This document shows, in pieces, positions 16,487 to 25,477 of a stretch of DNA of 48,905 nucleotides. The DNA is taken from contig CAISGE010000006.1 of the NCBI GenBank assembly GCA_903884815.1, positions 1-48,905 of the forward strand, read 5' to 3'. Within the stretch, counting starts at the first letter, position 1; every line of letters starts with the position of its first letter. The translations under genes were made by a program, and so were the position numbers. The notes under the pieces are model-generated. The model was not told the DNA's origin. It saw nothing but the letters and a program-made list of their open reading frames with translations, and searched no databases. The stretch is from Candidatus Omnitrophota bacterium. Its GTDB lineage: Bacteria > Omnitrophota > Omnitrophia > Omnitrophales > Aquincolibacteriaceae.

Positions 16487-17260
16487 TCAGTGATTTTGTA
16501 ACACAGCGGCCGCTTTGGTGCAATCTTTTGTTGGTTTTTCCTTCCGCATCGAGTCTCCTTTCAGTTCGAGTTTGTGGGCTCCGTGCAGCAACCGGTCCAT
16601 CACGGCGTCGGCGATCGTGGGCTCTCCGATGTGTTCGTGCCAGTCCCGGATAGGAAGCTGGCTCGTGATGACAAGACTGCCTGTTTTGTAACGATCTTCC
16701 ACGATTTCGAGCAAATCCTTGCGCTGTAGATCGCTCAGGGGCTGGATCCCGAAGTCGTCGATAATGAGCACCTTCACTCTGGCGAGTTTTCCGAGATGCT
16801 TCAGATAAGTGCCCGCTCCCCGTGAAGCGTAAAGATTTTCGAGAAGTCTCGGCCACCGCTGGTAAAGCGCGGGATAATCCTGCCGGCAGGACCATTGCCC
16901 TAAGGCTGAGGCAAGATAGCTTTTCCCGATGCCTGTCGGTCCCGTGATCAGGATGTTCCTTGCCGAGTCGATCCATTCCGTATTTCGGAGAGCGAGGATC
17001 TGGGATTTTACGAGCCCTCTCGGATGCCGGTAATCAATCTCTTCAAGACAGGCCTGGGGAATGCGAAGTTTCGCGAGTTGTAAGAGCCGCACGAGACGGC
17101 TGTTCTTGCGGTGAAGATACTCATCGTCTACAAGAAGCGCCAGAAGCTCTTCGGGCGCGAGATTTTCACGCGCTCCGTTTCTCAAGCGTTCCTCAAGAGA
17201 GCGCACCATCCCGAAGAGTTTCATCTCGTTCATTTTCCGGATCGTTTCTGATTGTGACAT
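16487..17260 (-). CDS. istB: IS21 helper ATPase IstB
   Basis: A 257-residue AAA+ protein related to DnaC that helps IstA choose and hold target DNA. Walker A is ITGPTGIGKSYLA (about residues 104-116) and Walker B VLIIDDFG (about 166-173), followed by LVITSQLP (sensor 1 region) and the DAVMDRLLHGAHKLEL motif typical of IstB C-termini. Full length. ATG at 17260; the gene lies 27 bp downstream of istA on the same strand. Confidence 0.93.
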   Translation of the reverse strand: MSQSETIRKMNEMKLFGMVRSLEERLRNGARENLAPEELLALLVDDEYLHRKNSRLVRLLQLAKLRIPQACLEEIDYRHPRGLVKSQILALRNTEWIDSARNILITGPTGIGKSYLASALGQWSCRQDYPALYQRWPRLLENLYASRGAGTYLKHLGKLARVKVLIIDDFGIQPLSDLQRKDLLEIVEDRYKTGSLVITSQLPIRDWHEHIGEPTIADAVMDRLLHGAHKLELKGDSMRKEKPTKDCTKAAAVLQNH

Positions 17261-17287
17261 GGTTTTTGTTCCTCTCTGATTTTGCGG

Positions 17288-18820
17288 TTATCCGCGGTTG
17301 TAGTATTTCGGTCCCCGCAGGTTTTCATGACGGAGCGATGTTCGCGACTCTCCGGATTCCACTTGCCGATCCAGCCCGTTTTCGAGGATCCGTTTGACGC
17401 TCGTGTAATTCAGCGCCGAGTACGACAGCGCCCTCCTGCAGGCGTTATCGAGTCGTCCGGGTTCCAGCTGCCTTCCCAAGCGGATGATCCCAAGACACGA
17501 CCGGTACGCGTGTTCCGGGAACGAGCGGGCGGCCATGATCTTCTCGACCAGTGCCTTCACGGAAATCCCGTACTTCGCCGCCCATTCGACGATCCGCTCA
17601 GGAGGCCACTCGAGATGTTTCTGATGCGACGGAGGCATATGCTCCTTGCGAGTGGTGTAGCCGTGCTCTCTGAAACTCCGCGGATGCGTGAGGATCCGCT
17701 GGCCGTCTCTGTAGAGTTGGATCATCGTCGCCGTGGCTCTTATCTCAAGTTCCCGGTGGATCAGTGTGTAGGGCACCGAATAGAAGTGCTTTTCGAACTC
17801 CACGTGATAATTGATCCCCACGCGGGCTTTCTTCCAGAGAGCGAATTCAAATGCGTGTTCCGGAAGCGGAAGCGCGTTGGGTTTATCGAGTTCGAGAAAG
17901 AGTGCTGTACGGCTTACTTTGAGCCTGCGGAGCGGTCGTTCGTTGAATTTCACGACCAGCTCCTCGATAGCCTCGTTTAAAGCCTCCAGACTTTCGAAGG
18001 TTTGATTTCTGAGCCGTGCGAGGATCCAGCGCTTGGCGAGTAAAACACCGTTCTCGACCTTGGCCTTGTCTTTGGGTCGGCGAGGACGGGCAGGAAGCAC
18101 GCAGAAGCCGTAATGCGCCGCAAGATCCGAGTACACGGGGTTAAGTGCCGGTTCATAACGGCAGGATCTTGTCACCGCGGCCTTGAGATTGTCGGGCACC
18201 GCGGCATGAGGAGCGCAGCCGCAGAACTCGAAACATTTCACGTGAGCGCCGATCCAGGACCGCAGGTCTTCGCCGGCCGTTGCGTGAGCGAAAAGATAAC
18301 TCGACGCACCCCAGACCGCCACAAACAGCTTCGTCGGGATCAAGACCCCCGTTCCGGGTTCCCGGATCCAGAGTCCTTCTCCGAAATCCACGAAAAGCTT
18401 TTCGCCGCCCTTGTGATCCTGGCGCATGGAGTACGAAAGCGTTTGCTGGTAATCGTGGTAGATCCTGGAGAACTGGCTGTACTGGTAACCGTCCGGATGC
18501 CCCTGCTTGTACTCTTCCCAGAGAAGAGAAAGAGTGACGTTCGGCCGTTTCATCTCCTTGGATAGATACTCGAGGGGAACGGCGGGCCGCGGATTCTCTT
18601 TGTGCTCTTTCCGAAAGAGGAGCGCCTCCAGAGCAACATCATCCATCGATTCCGGAAGCGGCCACTGCAAGCCGGAAGATTTTAAACGCTGTTCGTACTC
18701 GTGGACCGTGGCTCGTCCGAGGTTGAGGCTTCGGGCGGTTTGACGCTGGGAAAGCTTGAGGCCAAAACGTAGCCTCAGGGTTTCCTTGATTTTTCGCATG
18801 GGGATCCTTTCCTTAGCCAT
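17288..18820 (-). CDS. istA: IS21 transposase IstA
   Basis: 510 residues. An N-terminal HTH (about 8-45: LRFGLKLSQRQTARSLNLGR) precedes a DDE integrase core: first Asp in KLFVDFGEGLW (about 141), second in AVPDNLKAAV (about 206) and Glu in KDKAKVENGVLL (about 249). A C-terminal Mu-like beta domain (HVEFEKHFYSVPY) follows. All catalytic residues are present and the frame is open, so the element may be active. ATG at 18820. Confidence 0.93.
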   Translation of the reverse strand: MAKERIPMRKIKETLRLRFGLKLSQRQTARSLNLGRATVHEYEQRLKSSGLQWPLPESMDDVALEALLFRKEHKENPRPAVPLEYLSKEMKRPNVTLSLLWEEYKQGHPDGYQYSQFSRIYHDYQQTLSYSMRQDHKGGEKLFVDFGEGLWIREPGTGVLIPTKLFVAVWGASSYLFAHATAGEDLRSWIGAHVKCFEFCGCAPHAAVPDNLKAAVTRSCRYEPALNPVYSDLAAHYGFCVLPARPRRPKDKAKVENGVLLAKRWILARLRNQTFESLEALNEAIEELVVKFNERPLRRLKVSRTALFLELDKPNALPLPEHAFEFALWKKARVGINYHVEFEKHFYSVPYTLIHRELEIRATATMIQLYRDGQRILTHPRSFREHGYTTRKEHMPPSHQKHLEWPPERIVEWAAKYGISVKALVEKIMAARSFPEHAYRSCLGIIRLGRQLEPGRLDNACRRALSYSALNYTSVKRILENGLDRQVESGESRTSLRHENLRGPKYYNRG

Positions 18821-19033
18821 TCGTGGGACTCCTTTCGGGTTGGTGAACCCGGAAGGATACCCCAGAACGGACCGGTCTTACGTTAGGATCCTGCGAAAAA
18901 CAGGGAGGATTTCAGAGCGCTCCGATGCGGCCTATAAAGTGGCCGGATTCAATCGGAATAGGTGGCCGCTTTGCATCGGAATGGGTGGCCGGATTCAATC
19001 GGAATGCCCGGCCGCTTTCGAGCGGATTTCACA

Positions 19034-19402
19034 CTTCGATCCTCCTGGAAAACTGACACTGTCTCGCTCAGTTTGAAAATCACTCTCCTGATGGGGCGGA
19101 ACGCGCATTATCGCGCATTAGGGACAACATGCTGACCCCCGAGCATCCTTATCCTTGCGGCTGTTAGATCTCGCGTTTATGCATTGTTGTATTCTCCTTC
19201 CCAAGGCGCCTGCCTAATTATTAATGGAGTTTCTTAGATGAGCTGTTAGAATAGCGCCCTTTGGCAGACATTTTTTGATCGAAGGATGCTATAGGACAGA
19301 GCAGTGGATTTATAGGAGATCGGTTGCGGGATGTAGTCGATCTGCATGTTTTTTTGATCCCCTGAATCCGGCGATTGACTCCTAGAAGAGAGACGATTGG
19401 GT
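19034..19402. other. Gap between the IS21 element and the glycan locus
   Basis: No gene is evident. The first 60 bp could once have continued the gene cut at 16416. There is a short direct duplication, GCGCATTA, near 19104-19120. The last 200 bp are probably the untranslated leader and promoter of hddC, but I see no well-formed -35/-10 pair. Confidence 0.3.
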
Positions 19403-20140
19403 ATGGCGATGGACACGATGAAGGCAGTGATTCTGGCGGGAGGGTTGGGGACGCGCCTTAAGGATTGCGTTCCAGATCTTCCCAAGGTCATGGCTCCGGT
19501 GGGAAGGCGCCCTTTTCTGGAATATCTTTTGGATCGATTGGCTGCCGGCGGTATTTCGGAAGTCATTCTTTCGGTGGGATACAAGGCGGAAGTGATCATG
19601 AAGCACTTTGGTGACAGATATAAAAGGCTCCCCATACGCTATGCCGTTGAAAAAGAGCCTCTGTGTACCGGGGGAGCCGCGGCCTACGCTTTGGCAGGAT
19701 GCGAGGATGAGCCGGCGCTTGTTTTAAACGGGGATACCTATCTTGAGATCGATTATTCGGAGCTGATCCACTGGTACCGCGGGGACCCCTCCGAAGCGGC
19801 GATGGTTTTACGACGGACCCAGGATGTGGCTCGCTATGGTTCCGTGCTGTGCGAAAACGGAAGGGTGACAGGCTTTCTGGAGAAGGGACGGGACGGAGCC
19901 GGGTTTGTGAATGCAGGGGTTTATATCCTGAAGCCTTCGATCCTTTCCCGGTACCATCTTCCGGCCAAGTTCTCCATTGAATCAGATCTATGGCAAAGGT
20001 ATCATACCGAGCTTCGTTTGCGAGCCTACGAGACAGAGGCTTACTTTATCGATATCGGTATTCCTGAAGATTACGAACGAGCCAATAAAGAAATGGCGAA
20101 ATTGACAAGGCAGCTTCCAAACAAGAAAGGCTTGAGCTAA
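19403..20140 (+). CDS. hddC: D-glycero-alpha-D-manno-heptose-1-phosphate guanylyltransferase
   Basis: A sugar-1-phosphate nucleotidyltransferase. The core starts MKAVILAGGLGTRLK with the pyrophosphorylase signature, then DLPKVMAPVGRRPFLEYLLD, LVLNGDTYLEIDY (metal-binding Asp) and FVNAGVYILK. It could in principle serve other hexose-1-phosphates, but hddA lies three genes on and gmhB is in the same locus, which points to GDP-heptose. The start is uncertain: ATG 19403, 19409 and 19418 are in frame; the conserved domain starts at 19418, and AGAGAG at about 19387 suits 19403. Confidence 0.78.
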   Translation: MAMDTMKAVILAGGLGTRLKDCVPDLPKVMAPVGRRPFLEYLLDRLAAGGISEVILSVGYKAEVIMKHFGDRYKRLPIRYAVEKEPLCTGGAAAYALAGCEDEPALVLNGDTYLEIDYSELIHWYRGDPSEAAMVLRRTQDVARYGSVLCENGRVTGFLEKGRDGAGFVNAGVYILKPSILSRYHLPAKFSIESDLWQRYHTELRLRAYETEAYFIDIGIPEDYERANKEMAKLTRQLPNKKGLS

Positions 20141-20145
20141 CAGTT

Positions 20146-21351
20146 ATGTCGATCCGGAATGTTTCTGAAAGTCAGTTGCCGTCTTTGTCCTGGCCGCTCA
20201 TGGAGAACAACATCACCCGCGAGGATCGTGATGCGGTCATCGAATTTCTGAAGACGGATCCCATCCTGACCCAGTCGAAAAATGTGAAAGCGTTTGAAGA
20301 AGAGTGGTCGACCTGGCTGGGCGTTAAATACAGCGTTTTCCTAAATTCGGGCGCCTCCGCAAACCTTTTGACGATGACGGTCTTAAAATATCTTTACGGC
20401 ACAGGGGAGGTCATTGTCCCGCCGCTCACCTGGGTTTCGGATATCGCCTCCGTCATCCAGTGCGGCTTTAAACCCGTGTTTGCCGATATCAACCCTCGAA
20501 CGCTTTGCATGGACGATGCCGAGATCATCAAGAAGCTGACCCCGGATACCAAGGCTGTATTTATGACCTATGTCCAGGGCTTCAACGGCCTCACGGAAAA
20601 TCTTCTTGCCGAACTTAAGAAAAGGAACATTCCCCTGATCGAGGATGTCTGCGAATCCCACGGCGCCACTTTTCAGGGAAGGAAACTCGGGAGTTTCGGG
20701 CTGATTTCCAACTTCTCCTACTATTTTGCCCATCACATGTCGACGATCGAAGGCGGCATGGTCTGCACGAATGACGAAAAAATCTATCAAGTGCTCCGGA
20801 TGGGCCGCTCGCACGGCATGGTACGGGAAGCCACGGACGCGGATCTCAAAAACGATTTTGTAAAAAACCATCCTGACCTGAATCCTGATTTCATTTTCGC
20901 ACTACCGGCTTTCAATATGCGCAACACCGAGATCGGAGCTGTGTTCGGCCGGAACCAACTTAAGCGCCTGGACGCAAATAACAAAAAACGGAACCGGAAT
21001 TTCAAGCTTTTCCTGGAAAAACTGGATCCCCACCGCTATTTCACCGATTTTGATCTCGAAGGGAGTTCCAACTATGCGTTCAACCTTGTCCTTAGGAAAC
21101 CCGACCCGGCTTTTTGCGGACGCGTCATGGAGACGCTAAAAAATTCCGGCGTCGAATTCAGGCGGGGAAGCGCCGGCGGCGGGAACCAGCTTCGCCAGCC
21201 GTACTTAAAGCCGCTCCTCCCTGAGGGATTCTATAAGGGCTTTCCTAAGGTCGACCATATCCATTTTTTTGGTTTTTATATCGGAAATTATCCCGATCTT
21301 CAATCGGATAAAGTCCTGAAACTTTGCGAAATCCTCAATGCCATCCAATAA
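20146..21351 (+). CDS. ColD/RfbH-like PLP-dependent sugar 3-dehydratase (DegT fold)
   Basis: 401 residues of the DegT/DnrJ/EryC1 fold. The family places PLP on a lysine in a S-F-x(n)-K-x-x-T-x-G-E-G-G block. Here that block reads NFSYYFAHHMSTIEGG, with His196-His197 and no lysine. Loss of the lysine in favour of histidine is the hallmark of the 3-dehydratases ColD (GDP-colitose) and RfbH/E1 (CDP-3,6-dideoxyhexoses), which deoxygenate C3 instead of transaminating. PLP contacts SGASANLL and the Asp in LIEDVCESHGA are kept. No RfbH-type Fe-S cysteine set is evident, so ColD-type chemistry is more likely. Between hddC and hddA, a GDP-heptose-derived substrate is inferred. Confidence 0.75.
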   Translation: MSIRNVSESQLPSLSWPLMENNITREDRDAVIEFLKTDPILTQSKNVKAFEEEWSTWLGVKYSVFLNSGASANLLTMTVLKYLYGTGEVIVPPLTWVSDIASVIQCGFKPVFADINPRTLCMDDAEIIKKLTPDTKAVFMTYVQGFNGLTENLLAELKKRNIPLIEDVCESHGATFQGRKLGSFGLISNFSYYFAHHMSTIEGGMVCTNDEKIYQVLRMGRSHGMVREATDADLKNDFVKNHPDLNPDFIFALPAFNMRNTEIGAVFGRNQLKRLDANNKKRNRNFKLFLEKLDPHRYFTDFDLEGSSNYAFNLVLRKPDPAFCGRVMETLKNSGVEFRRGSAGGGNQLRQPYLKPLLPEGFYKGFPKVDHIHFFGFYIGNYPDLQSDKVLKLCEILNAIQ

Positions 21352-22264
21352 CCCTTTCAATAGCCCGCAGCTTCTTGTTACGGGCGGCGGAGGCCTTCTA
21401 GGTCATGCCCTTAAAGAGATTTGCCCCAACGCCACTTTCCTAAGCCGTGCCGACGGGGATCTCACAGATCAGAGAGTCGTCGAGACCGTTTTCGCGAAAA
21501 CAAAACCAACATGGGTTGTACACCTGGCCGCGAAGGTCGGGGGCGTCAAGAGCAATGCGCTTTTGAACGCGGATTATTTTACCGTGAATTCCAGGATCAA
21601 CCTGAATGTATTGGACGCGGCTCAAAAGCACGGCGTCGAGCGTTTGATCTCGATCCTTTCGAGCTGTGCTTTTTTCATCCCTCCGGATCGCCCCGCGACC
21701 GAAGACGATCTTCATGTGTGGATGCCTTATCTTGGCAATTTGGGATATGCGTACTCCAAGCGTCTCCTGGATGTCCAAAGCCGTGTCTCCTTTGCCCAGC
21801 ATGGAGTCAAATTTTCGACACTGACTCCCGTGACAATGTACGGGCCGAATGATAATTGGGATCTTGAAGACGGGCATGTGGTTGGAGCGTTGATTCACAA
21901 ATGCGCTCTGGCGAAAAAAAACAAGGAACCGCTAACGATCTGGGGTTCCGGACGAGCGGTCCGGCAGTTCATTTTTTCGGGCGATGTGGCTCGCGTCATC
22001 GTGCGTCAACTCGCATCGTTTGAGTCTCCTGAGACGGTCATTATAGCTCCGGATGAGGGGATCACGATCGCGGACTTGGCCGTCAAAGTCGCCGCGGCGA
22101 TGGATTTTAAGGGCGAGATCCATTTTGATGCTTCCAAGCCGGAAGGCCAGCTCAGGCGTGTTTTAAAGAGCGCAAAATTTCCGGAGATCTTTCCGGGCTT
22201 TACTTTCACACCGCTCGACGCGGGATTAACAGCCACCGCGGAGTGGTTCAGGAGACAACTATGA
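21338..22264 (+). CDS. GDP-L-fucose synthase-like / ColC-like epimerase-reductase
   Basis: A 308-residue extended SDR. The NADP site is LLVTGGGGLLGHAL (about 12-25); catalytic residues are Ser in LSSCAFF (about 109) and Tyr137/Lys141 in YAYSK; CVHLAAKVGG-like VVHLAAKVGG and the Fcl-type substrate region PTxVYGPND (here PVTMYGPNDNW) follow. Fcl and its relative ColC epimerise at C5 (and C3 for Fcl) and reduce the 4-keto group of GDP-sugars. Overlap with the ColD-like gene by 14 bp suggests it takes that enzyme's product. Confidence 0.8.
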   Translation: MPSNNPFNSPQLLVTGGGGLLGHALKEICPNATFLSRADGDLTDQRVVETVFAKTKPTWVVHLAAKVGGVKSNALLNADYFTVNSRINLNVLDAAQKHGVERLISILSSCAFFIPPDRPATEDDLHVWMPYLGNLGYAYSKRLLDVQSRVSFAQHGVKFSTLTPVTMYGPNDNWDLEDGHVVGALIHKCALAKKNKEPLTIWGSGRAVRQFIFSGDVARVIVRQLASFESPETVIIAPDEGITIADLAVKVAAAMDFKGEIHFDASKPEGQLRRVLKSAKFPEIFPGFTFTPLDAGLTATAEWFRRQL

Positions 22265-23250
22265 TCATTAGCCGCACTCCGTTCCGCATATCCTTTTTTG
22301 GCGGCGGAACCGACTATCCTGTGTGGTACCGCCAGGAAGGAGGGGCGGTCCTTTCCTGTGCTATCGATAAATATTGCTACATTACGGGCCGCTACCTGCC
22401 ACCTTTTTTCTCGGAGCACAAAACACGCATCGTCTATTCCAAGATTGAAAGCGTCATGTCAAACGACCAGATCGAACATCGTGCCGTGCGCGCCGCGCTG
22501 AAATTCCTCAAGATCACAGCCGGGGTCGAGATCCACCATGACGGGGATCTACCCGCTCGGTCAGGGATTGGATCAAGCTCTTCGTTTACTGTTGGACTAT
22601 TGAACACACTCCATGCGATGAAACACCGTATGATGAGCAAAATGGAATTGGCCGAACAATCGATCCATGTAGAGAGGCACATCCTTAAGGAAGCTGTTGG
22701 CTCGCAGGATCAAACAATCGCGGCTTTTGGAGGTCTGAACAAGATCCTTTTTAGCCAGAATGACAAGATCCTGGTTGAACCAGTGATCCTGCCGCCTGAA
22801 AAAATGATCAATTTCCAGGATCACCTGCTGCTCTATTTTACGGGGTTCTCACGTTTTGCTTGCGAAATCGCGAAGGAGCAGATCCGCGAGACAAGGAACC
22901 GCGCAAAAGAGTTGCATCAAATGAGAAGCATGGTGAACGAAGGTCTTAGTATCCTGACTGGCCCACGGCAAGTCAACCAATTCGGAAAGCTCCTTCATGA
23001 GGCTTGGCGTCTCAAGAAAAGTTTGACGGATCGGATTACGACGCCAGCTATCGATCAAATCTATAGCGCGGGATTGAGGGCCGGAGCAACGGGGGGGAAG
23101 CTTCTCGGAGCAGGCGGAGGCGGATTTATTCTTTTTTTTGTAAAACCAGAAAAACAAAAGCATTTTAAAGCAAAAATGAAGAAGCTTCTTGAGATCCCTT
23201 TCCGGTTTGATTTCTCAGGGAGTCAGATTATTTTCTATAACGTGCATTGA
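22261..23250 (+). CDS. hddA: D-glycero-alpha-D-manno-heptose-7-phosphate kinase
   Basis: A GHMP kinase of 329 residues. N-terminal MIISRTPFRISFFGGGTDYP is characteristic of HddA and its relatives; the ATP loop LPARSGIGSSSSFTVG is near residue 95-110 and the C-terminal GHMP motif GGKLLGAGGGGFILF near 280. It phosphorylates heptose-7-phosphate at C1 for the GDP-activated heptose branch. The ATGA overlap with the upstream SDR fixes the start at 22261, not at the in-frame GTG at 22243. Confidence 0.86.
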   Translation: MIISRTPFRISFFGGGTDYPVWYRQEGGAVLSCAIDKYCYITGRYLPPFFSEHKTRIVYSKIESVMSNDQIEHRAVRAALKFLKITAGVEIHHDGDLPARSGIGSSSSFTVGLLNTLHAMKHRMMSKMELAEQSIHVERHILKEAVGSQDQTIAAFGGLNKILFSQNDKILVEPVILPPEKMINFQDHLLLYFTGFSRFACEIAKEQIRETRNRAKELHQMRSMVNEGLSILTGPRQVNQFGKLLHEAWRLKKSLTDRITTPAIDQIYSAGLRAGATGGKLLGAGGGGFILFFVKPEKQKHFKAKMKKLLEIPFRFDFSGSQIIFYNVH

Positions 23251-23285
23251 TGCAATCATGAACCTTTTTTTAGGATTTTAAAATT

Positions 23286-24098
23286 ATGGCAGAGAACATT
23301 GTTTCGCTGGGACGGTTTCTGAAGAAGCTCTATCTCTGCCGGGGCATGATCAGGGCGATGGCAATACGGGATATACAAAGCCGCTATATGGGGACGCTCG
23401 GAGGCTTTGTGTGGTTCATCATCCAGCCTCTTTCGATCGCTCTTGTCTACTGGTTCGTTTTTTCAGCGGGATTTAAAGTCAAGCCCGCCGGAGGCATGCC
23501 GTTCATTGTTGTTTTTCTGTGCGGGCTGATCCCTTGGACACTCTTTACGGAAACGCTAAACACGAGCACAGCGTCGATCATCACGAATGCTCATCTCGTA
23601 ACGAAAAACATTTTCCCGACGGAGATCCTTCCGGTCGCATCCCTCGTATCGAGCTTATTCACACATATTTTAATGATGCTCATTTTTTTCGTTATCATGT
23701 TCATCAATAAGATCCCGTTTTCTTTGTTCAATCTACAGTTTTTTTATTATCTCTTTGCGCTTTGTGTTTTCAGTCTTGGGTTGGGATGGTTCTTAGCGTC
23801 AATTAATGTTTTCTGCAAGGATGTAGGCCAGGCGTTGAGCGTGGTATTGAATCTTTGGTTTTGGGCCACGCCGATTGTTTGGTTGCAAACCATCCTTCCG
23901 CCGCACTATCAGTTTTTTCTAAAACTCAATCCGATGTATTACGTCGTGGACGGCTACAGGTCCTCTTTTATCTATCACGCGCCTATTTGGCATAATCCGC
24001 GCCAGGGGTTGTATTTCTGGATCGTATGCGCTTTTGTGTTTATTGGCGGAGCACTTACTTTCAAAAAGCTAAAACCCGAATTCGCTGAGGTTTTATAG
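23286..24098 (+). CDS. wzm: ABC transporter permease for polysaccharide export (Wzm)
   Basis: 270 residues with six predicted membrane segments (about 37-60, 74-90 and four more in the C-terminal two thirds) in the ABC-2 fold. The amphipathic N-terminal stretch (AMAIRDIQSRYMGTLGGFVW) is typical of O-antigen/teichoic-acid export permeases, as is the terminal KKLKPEFAEVL. It should form a channel with the ATPase encoded 2 bp downstream and move a lipid-linked glycan across the inner membrane. Confidence 0.88.
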   Translation: MAENIVSLGRFLKKLYLCRGMIRAMAIRDIQSRYMGTLGGFVWFIIQPLSIALVYWFVFSAGFKVKPAGGMPFIVVFLCGLIPWTLFTETLNTSTASIITNAHLVTKNIFPTEILPVASLVSSLFTHILMMLIFFVIMFINKIPFSLFNLQFFYYLFALCVFSLGLGWFLASINVFCKDVGQALSVVLNLWFWATPIVWLQTILPPHYQFFLKLNPMYYVVDGYRSSFIYHAPIWHNPRQGLYFWIVCAFVFIGGALTFKKLKPEFAEVL

Positions 24099-24100
24099 CT

Positions 24101-25456
24101 ATGCAGGAGATCGCGATATCACTTAAGCATATTTCAAAAAAATACCGCCTTTTCAACTCACCTCAGGACCGTTTCTGGGAAGCTCTCCACCCCTTCAACA
24201 AGAAATATCACAAAGAATTTTGGGCGCTTAAAGACGTGAGCTTTGATGTCTTGAAGGGGCAGACGGTTGGCATTATTGGCCGCAATGGTTCAGGGAAATC
24301 CACAATCCTCCAGATCCTTTGTTCGATTCTAAGGCCGACTTCCGGGGAAGTCACTGTGAACGGGAGAGTATCCGCCCTGCTTGAGTTAGGTTCCGGGTTC
24401 AATCCTGAATTTACAGGACGCCAGAACGTCCTGATGAAGGGGCAGATCATGGGGTTTTCTGAGACGGAAATGAGAAATCGTCTTCCTGAAATTGAGGCGT
24501 TTGCGGATATCGGGGAGTTCATCGACCAGCCCATGAAGATCTATTCTTCAGGAATGTCCGTGCGTCTTGCCTTTGCCACGGCCATTAACGTCGACCCGGA
24601 TATCTTGGTGATCGATGAAGCCCTGGCTGTGGGGGATGCCAGGTTTCAGCACAAATGTTACGGGAAATTTCTGGATTTCCAAGGGGCTGGTAAGACCATT
24701 GTCTTTGTTACGCATGATGTCAATGCTATCGTGAAACATTGTGATAGCGCTTTGTTGCTTGAAAAAGGCGCTCTGCTCGAAAATGGAGTTCCAAATATTG
24801 TAGTAAATCAATACATCGATGTATTAGAGGGTAGGTGTGGTGCTGATAAAAATTTACGAGTTACTTCTTTTAGTGCAGGGACGAGTGATTCTTGTGCGAG
24901 CCAAGCGTCTGCGGTACAAAGTTTTATCAATGAGGTCCCTTTAATCGATAGCTGTAGCAGGAGAAAAAATTATAATAAAAATGAATACCGCCAGGGCTTT
25001 GAACGTGCTGAGCTGATTGATTATTTGCTGGTTAAGCAGGATGATGTTGATCCGGCTATCATTTGGTGTGGCGATACGGTCGATTTGTATTTGAAGGCGC
25101 GTTTTCACGAAACGGTATTGAATCCCGTCTTTGGTTTATCTATCAAGACGACGGATGGCGTGGTTCTCTTTGCCGTTAATTCGGCTTACCAGAAATTACG
25201 GCTTCCAGCGGCGGCTGCCGGCGACGTATTGACGTTCAAATACACGATGTCGATGAATTTGCACGCTGGCGACGTATTTGTTGATATCGGAGTAGCGGGT
25301 ATCGCGGACGGAGGTGAGGTGAAAAGCTTTGATCGGCGTTGCTCAATCATTCACCTTCAGATTGCGGAACGAGAGCAGTTTGATGGTTTTTGCTTCTTAA
25401 CCCCTGTTGGGGGAATCGTGGCACACCACACAACACTCAGATCCAATAGCGTGTAA
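24101..25456 (+). CDS. wzt: ABC transporter ATPase with C-terminal glycan-binding domain (Wzt)
   Basis: 451 residues. The ATPase (1-240) has Walker A GIIGRNGSGKST, signature YSSGMSVRLAFA and Walker B PDILVIDEAL; the ELGSGFNPEFTGRQNV block is typical of Wzt/TagH. Residues about 310-445 form the Wzt C-terminal beta-sandwich that recognises the end of the exported chain and gives specificity. The DNA becomes clearly more AT-rich from about 24800, just where the ATPase ends, so the C-terminal domain may have been exchanged. Pairs with wzm. Confidence 0.88.
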   Translation: MQEIAISLKHISKKYRLFNSPQDRFWEALHPFNKKYHKEFWALKDVSFDVLKGQTVGIIGRNGSGKSTILQILCSILRPTSGEVTVNGRVSALLELGSGFNPEFTGRQNVLMKGQIMGFSETEMRNRLPEIEAFADIGEFIDQPMKIYSSGMSVRLAFATAINVDPDILVIDEALAVGDARFQHKCYGKFLDFQGAGKTIVFVTHDVNAIVKHCDSALLLEKGALLENGVPNIVVNQYIDVLEGRCGADKNLRVTSFSAGTSDSCASQASAVQSFINEVPLIDSCSRRKNYNKNEYRQGFERAELIDYLLVKQDDVDPAIIWCGDTVDLYLKARFHETVLNPVFGLSIKTTDGVVLFAVNSAYQKLRLPAAAAGDVLTFKYTMSMNLHAGDVFVDIGVAGIADGGEVKSFDRRCSIIHLQIAEREQFDGFCFLTPVGGIVAHHTTLRSNSV

Positions 25457-25477
25457 GATTAGGGACGAAGCGAGCCA

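Larger units (their letters stand above)
16417..19033 (-). mobile_element. IS21-family insertion sequence
   Basis: About 2.6 kb, with istA and istB on the minus strand. The ends are inverted: the left begins TGCGCAATCCGCTGAAAGCG and the right, read inward on the minus strand, TGTGAAATCCGCTCGAAAGC. Multiple terminal binding repeats are present: GTGGCCGGATTCAATCGGAA at 18939 and 18985, a variant at 18961, and inverted relatives at 16433-16470. These and the TG...CA ends are typical of IS21. No clear 4-8 bp target duplication is seen, so the outer limits are good to a few bases only. Both genes look intact. Confidence 0.85.

Noticed and set aside
20146..21351. Annotation as an ordinary sugar aminotransferase (for example perosamine synthase)
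   Set aside because: The PLP-binding lysine is replaced by His-His, so transamination by the usual mechanism is not expected.
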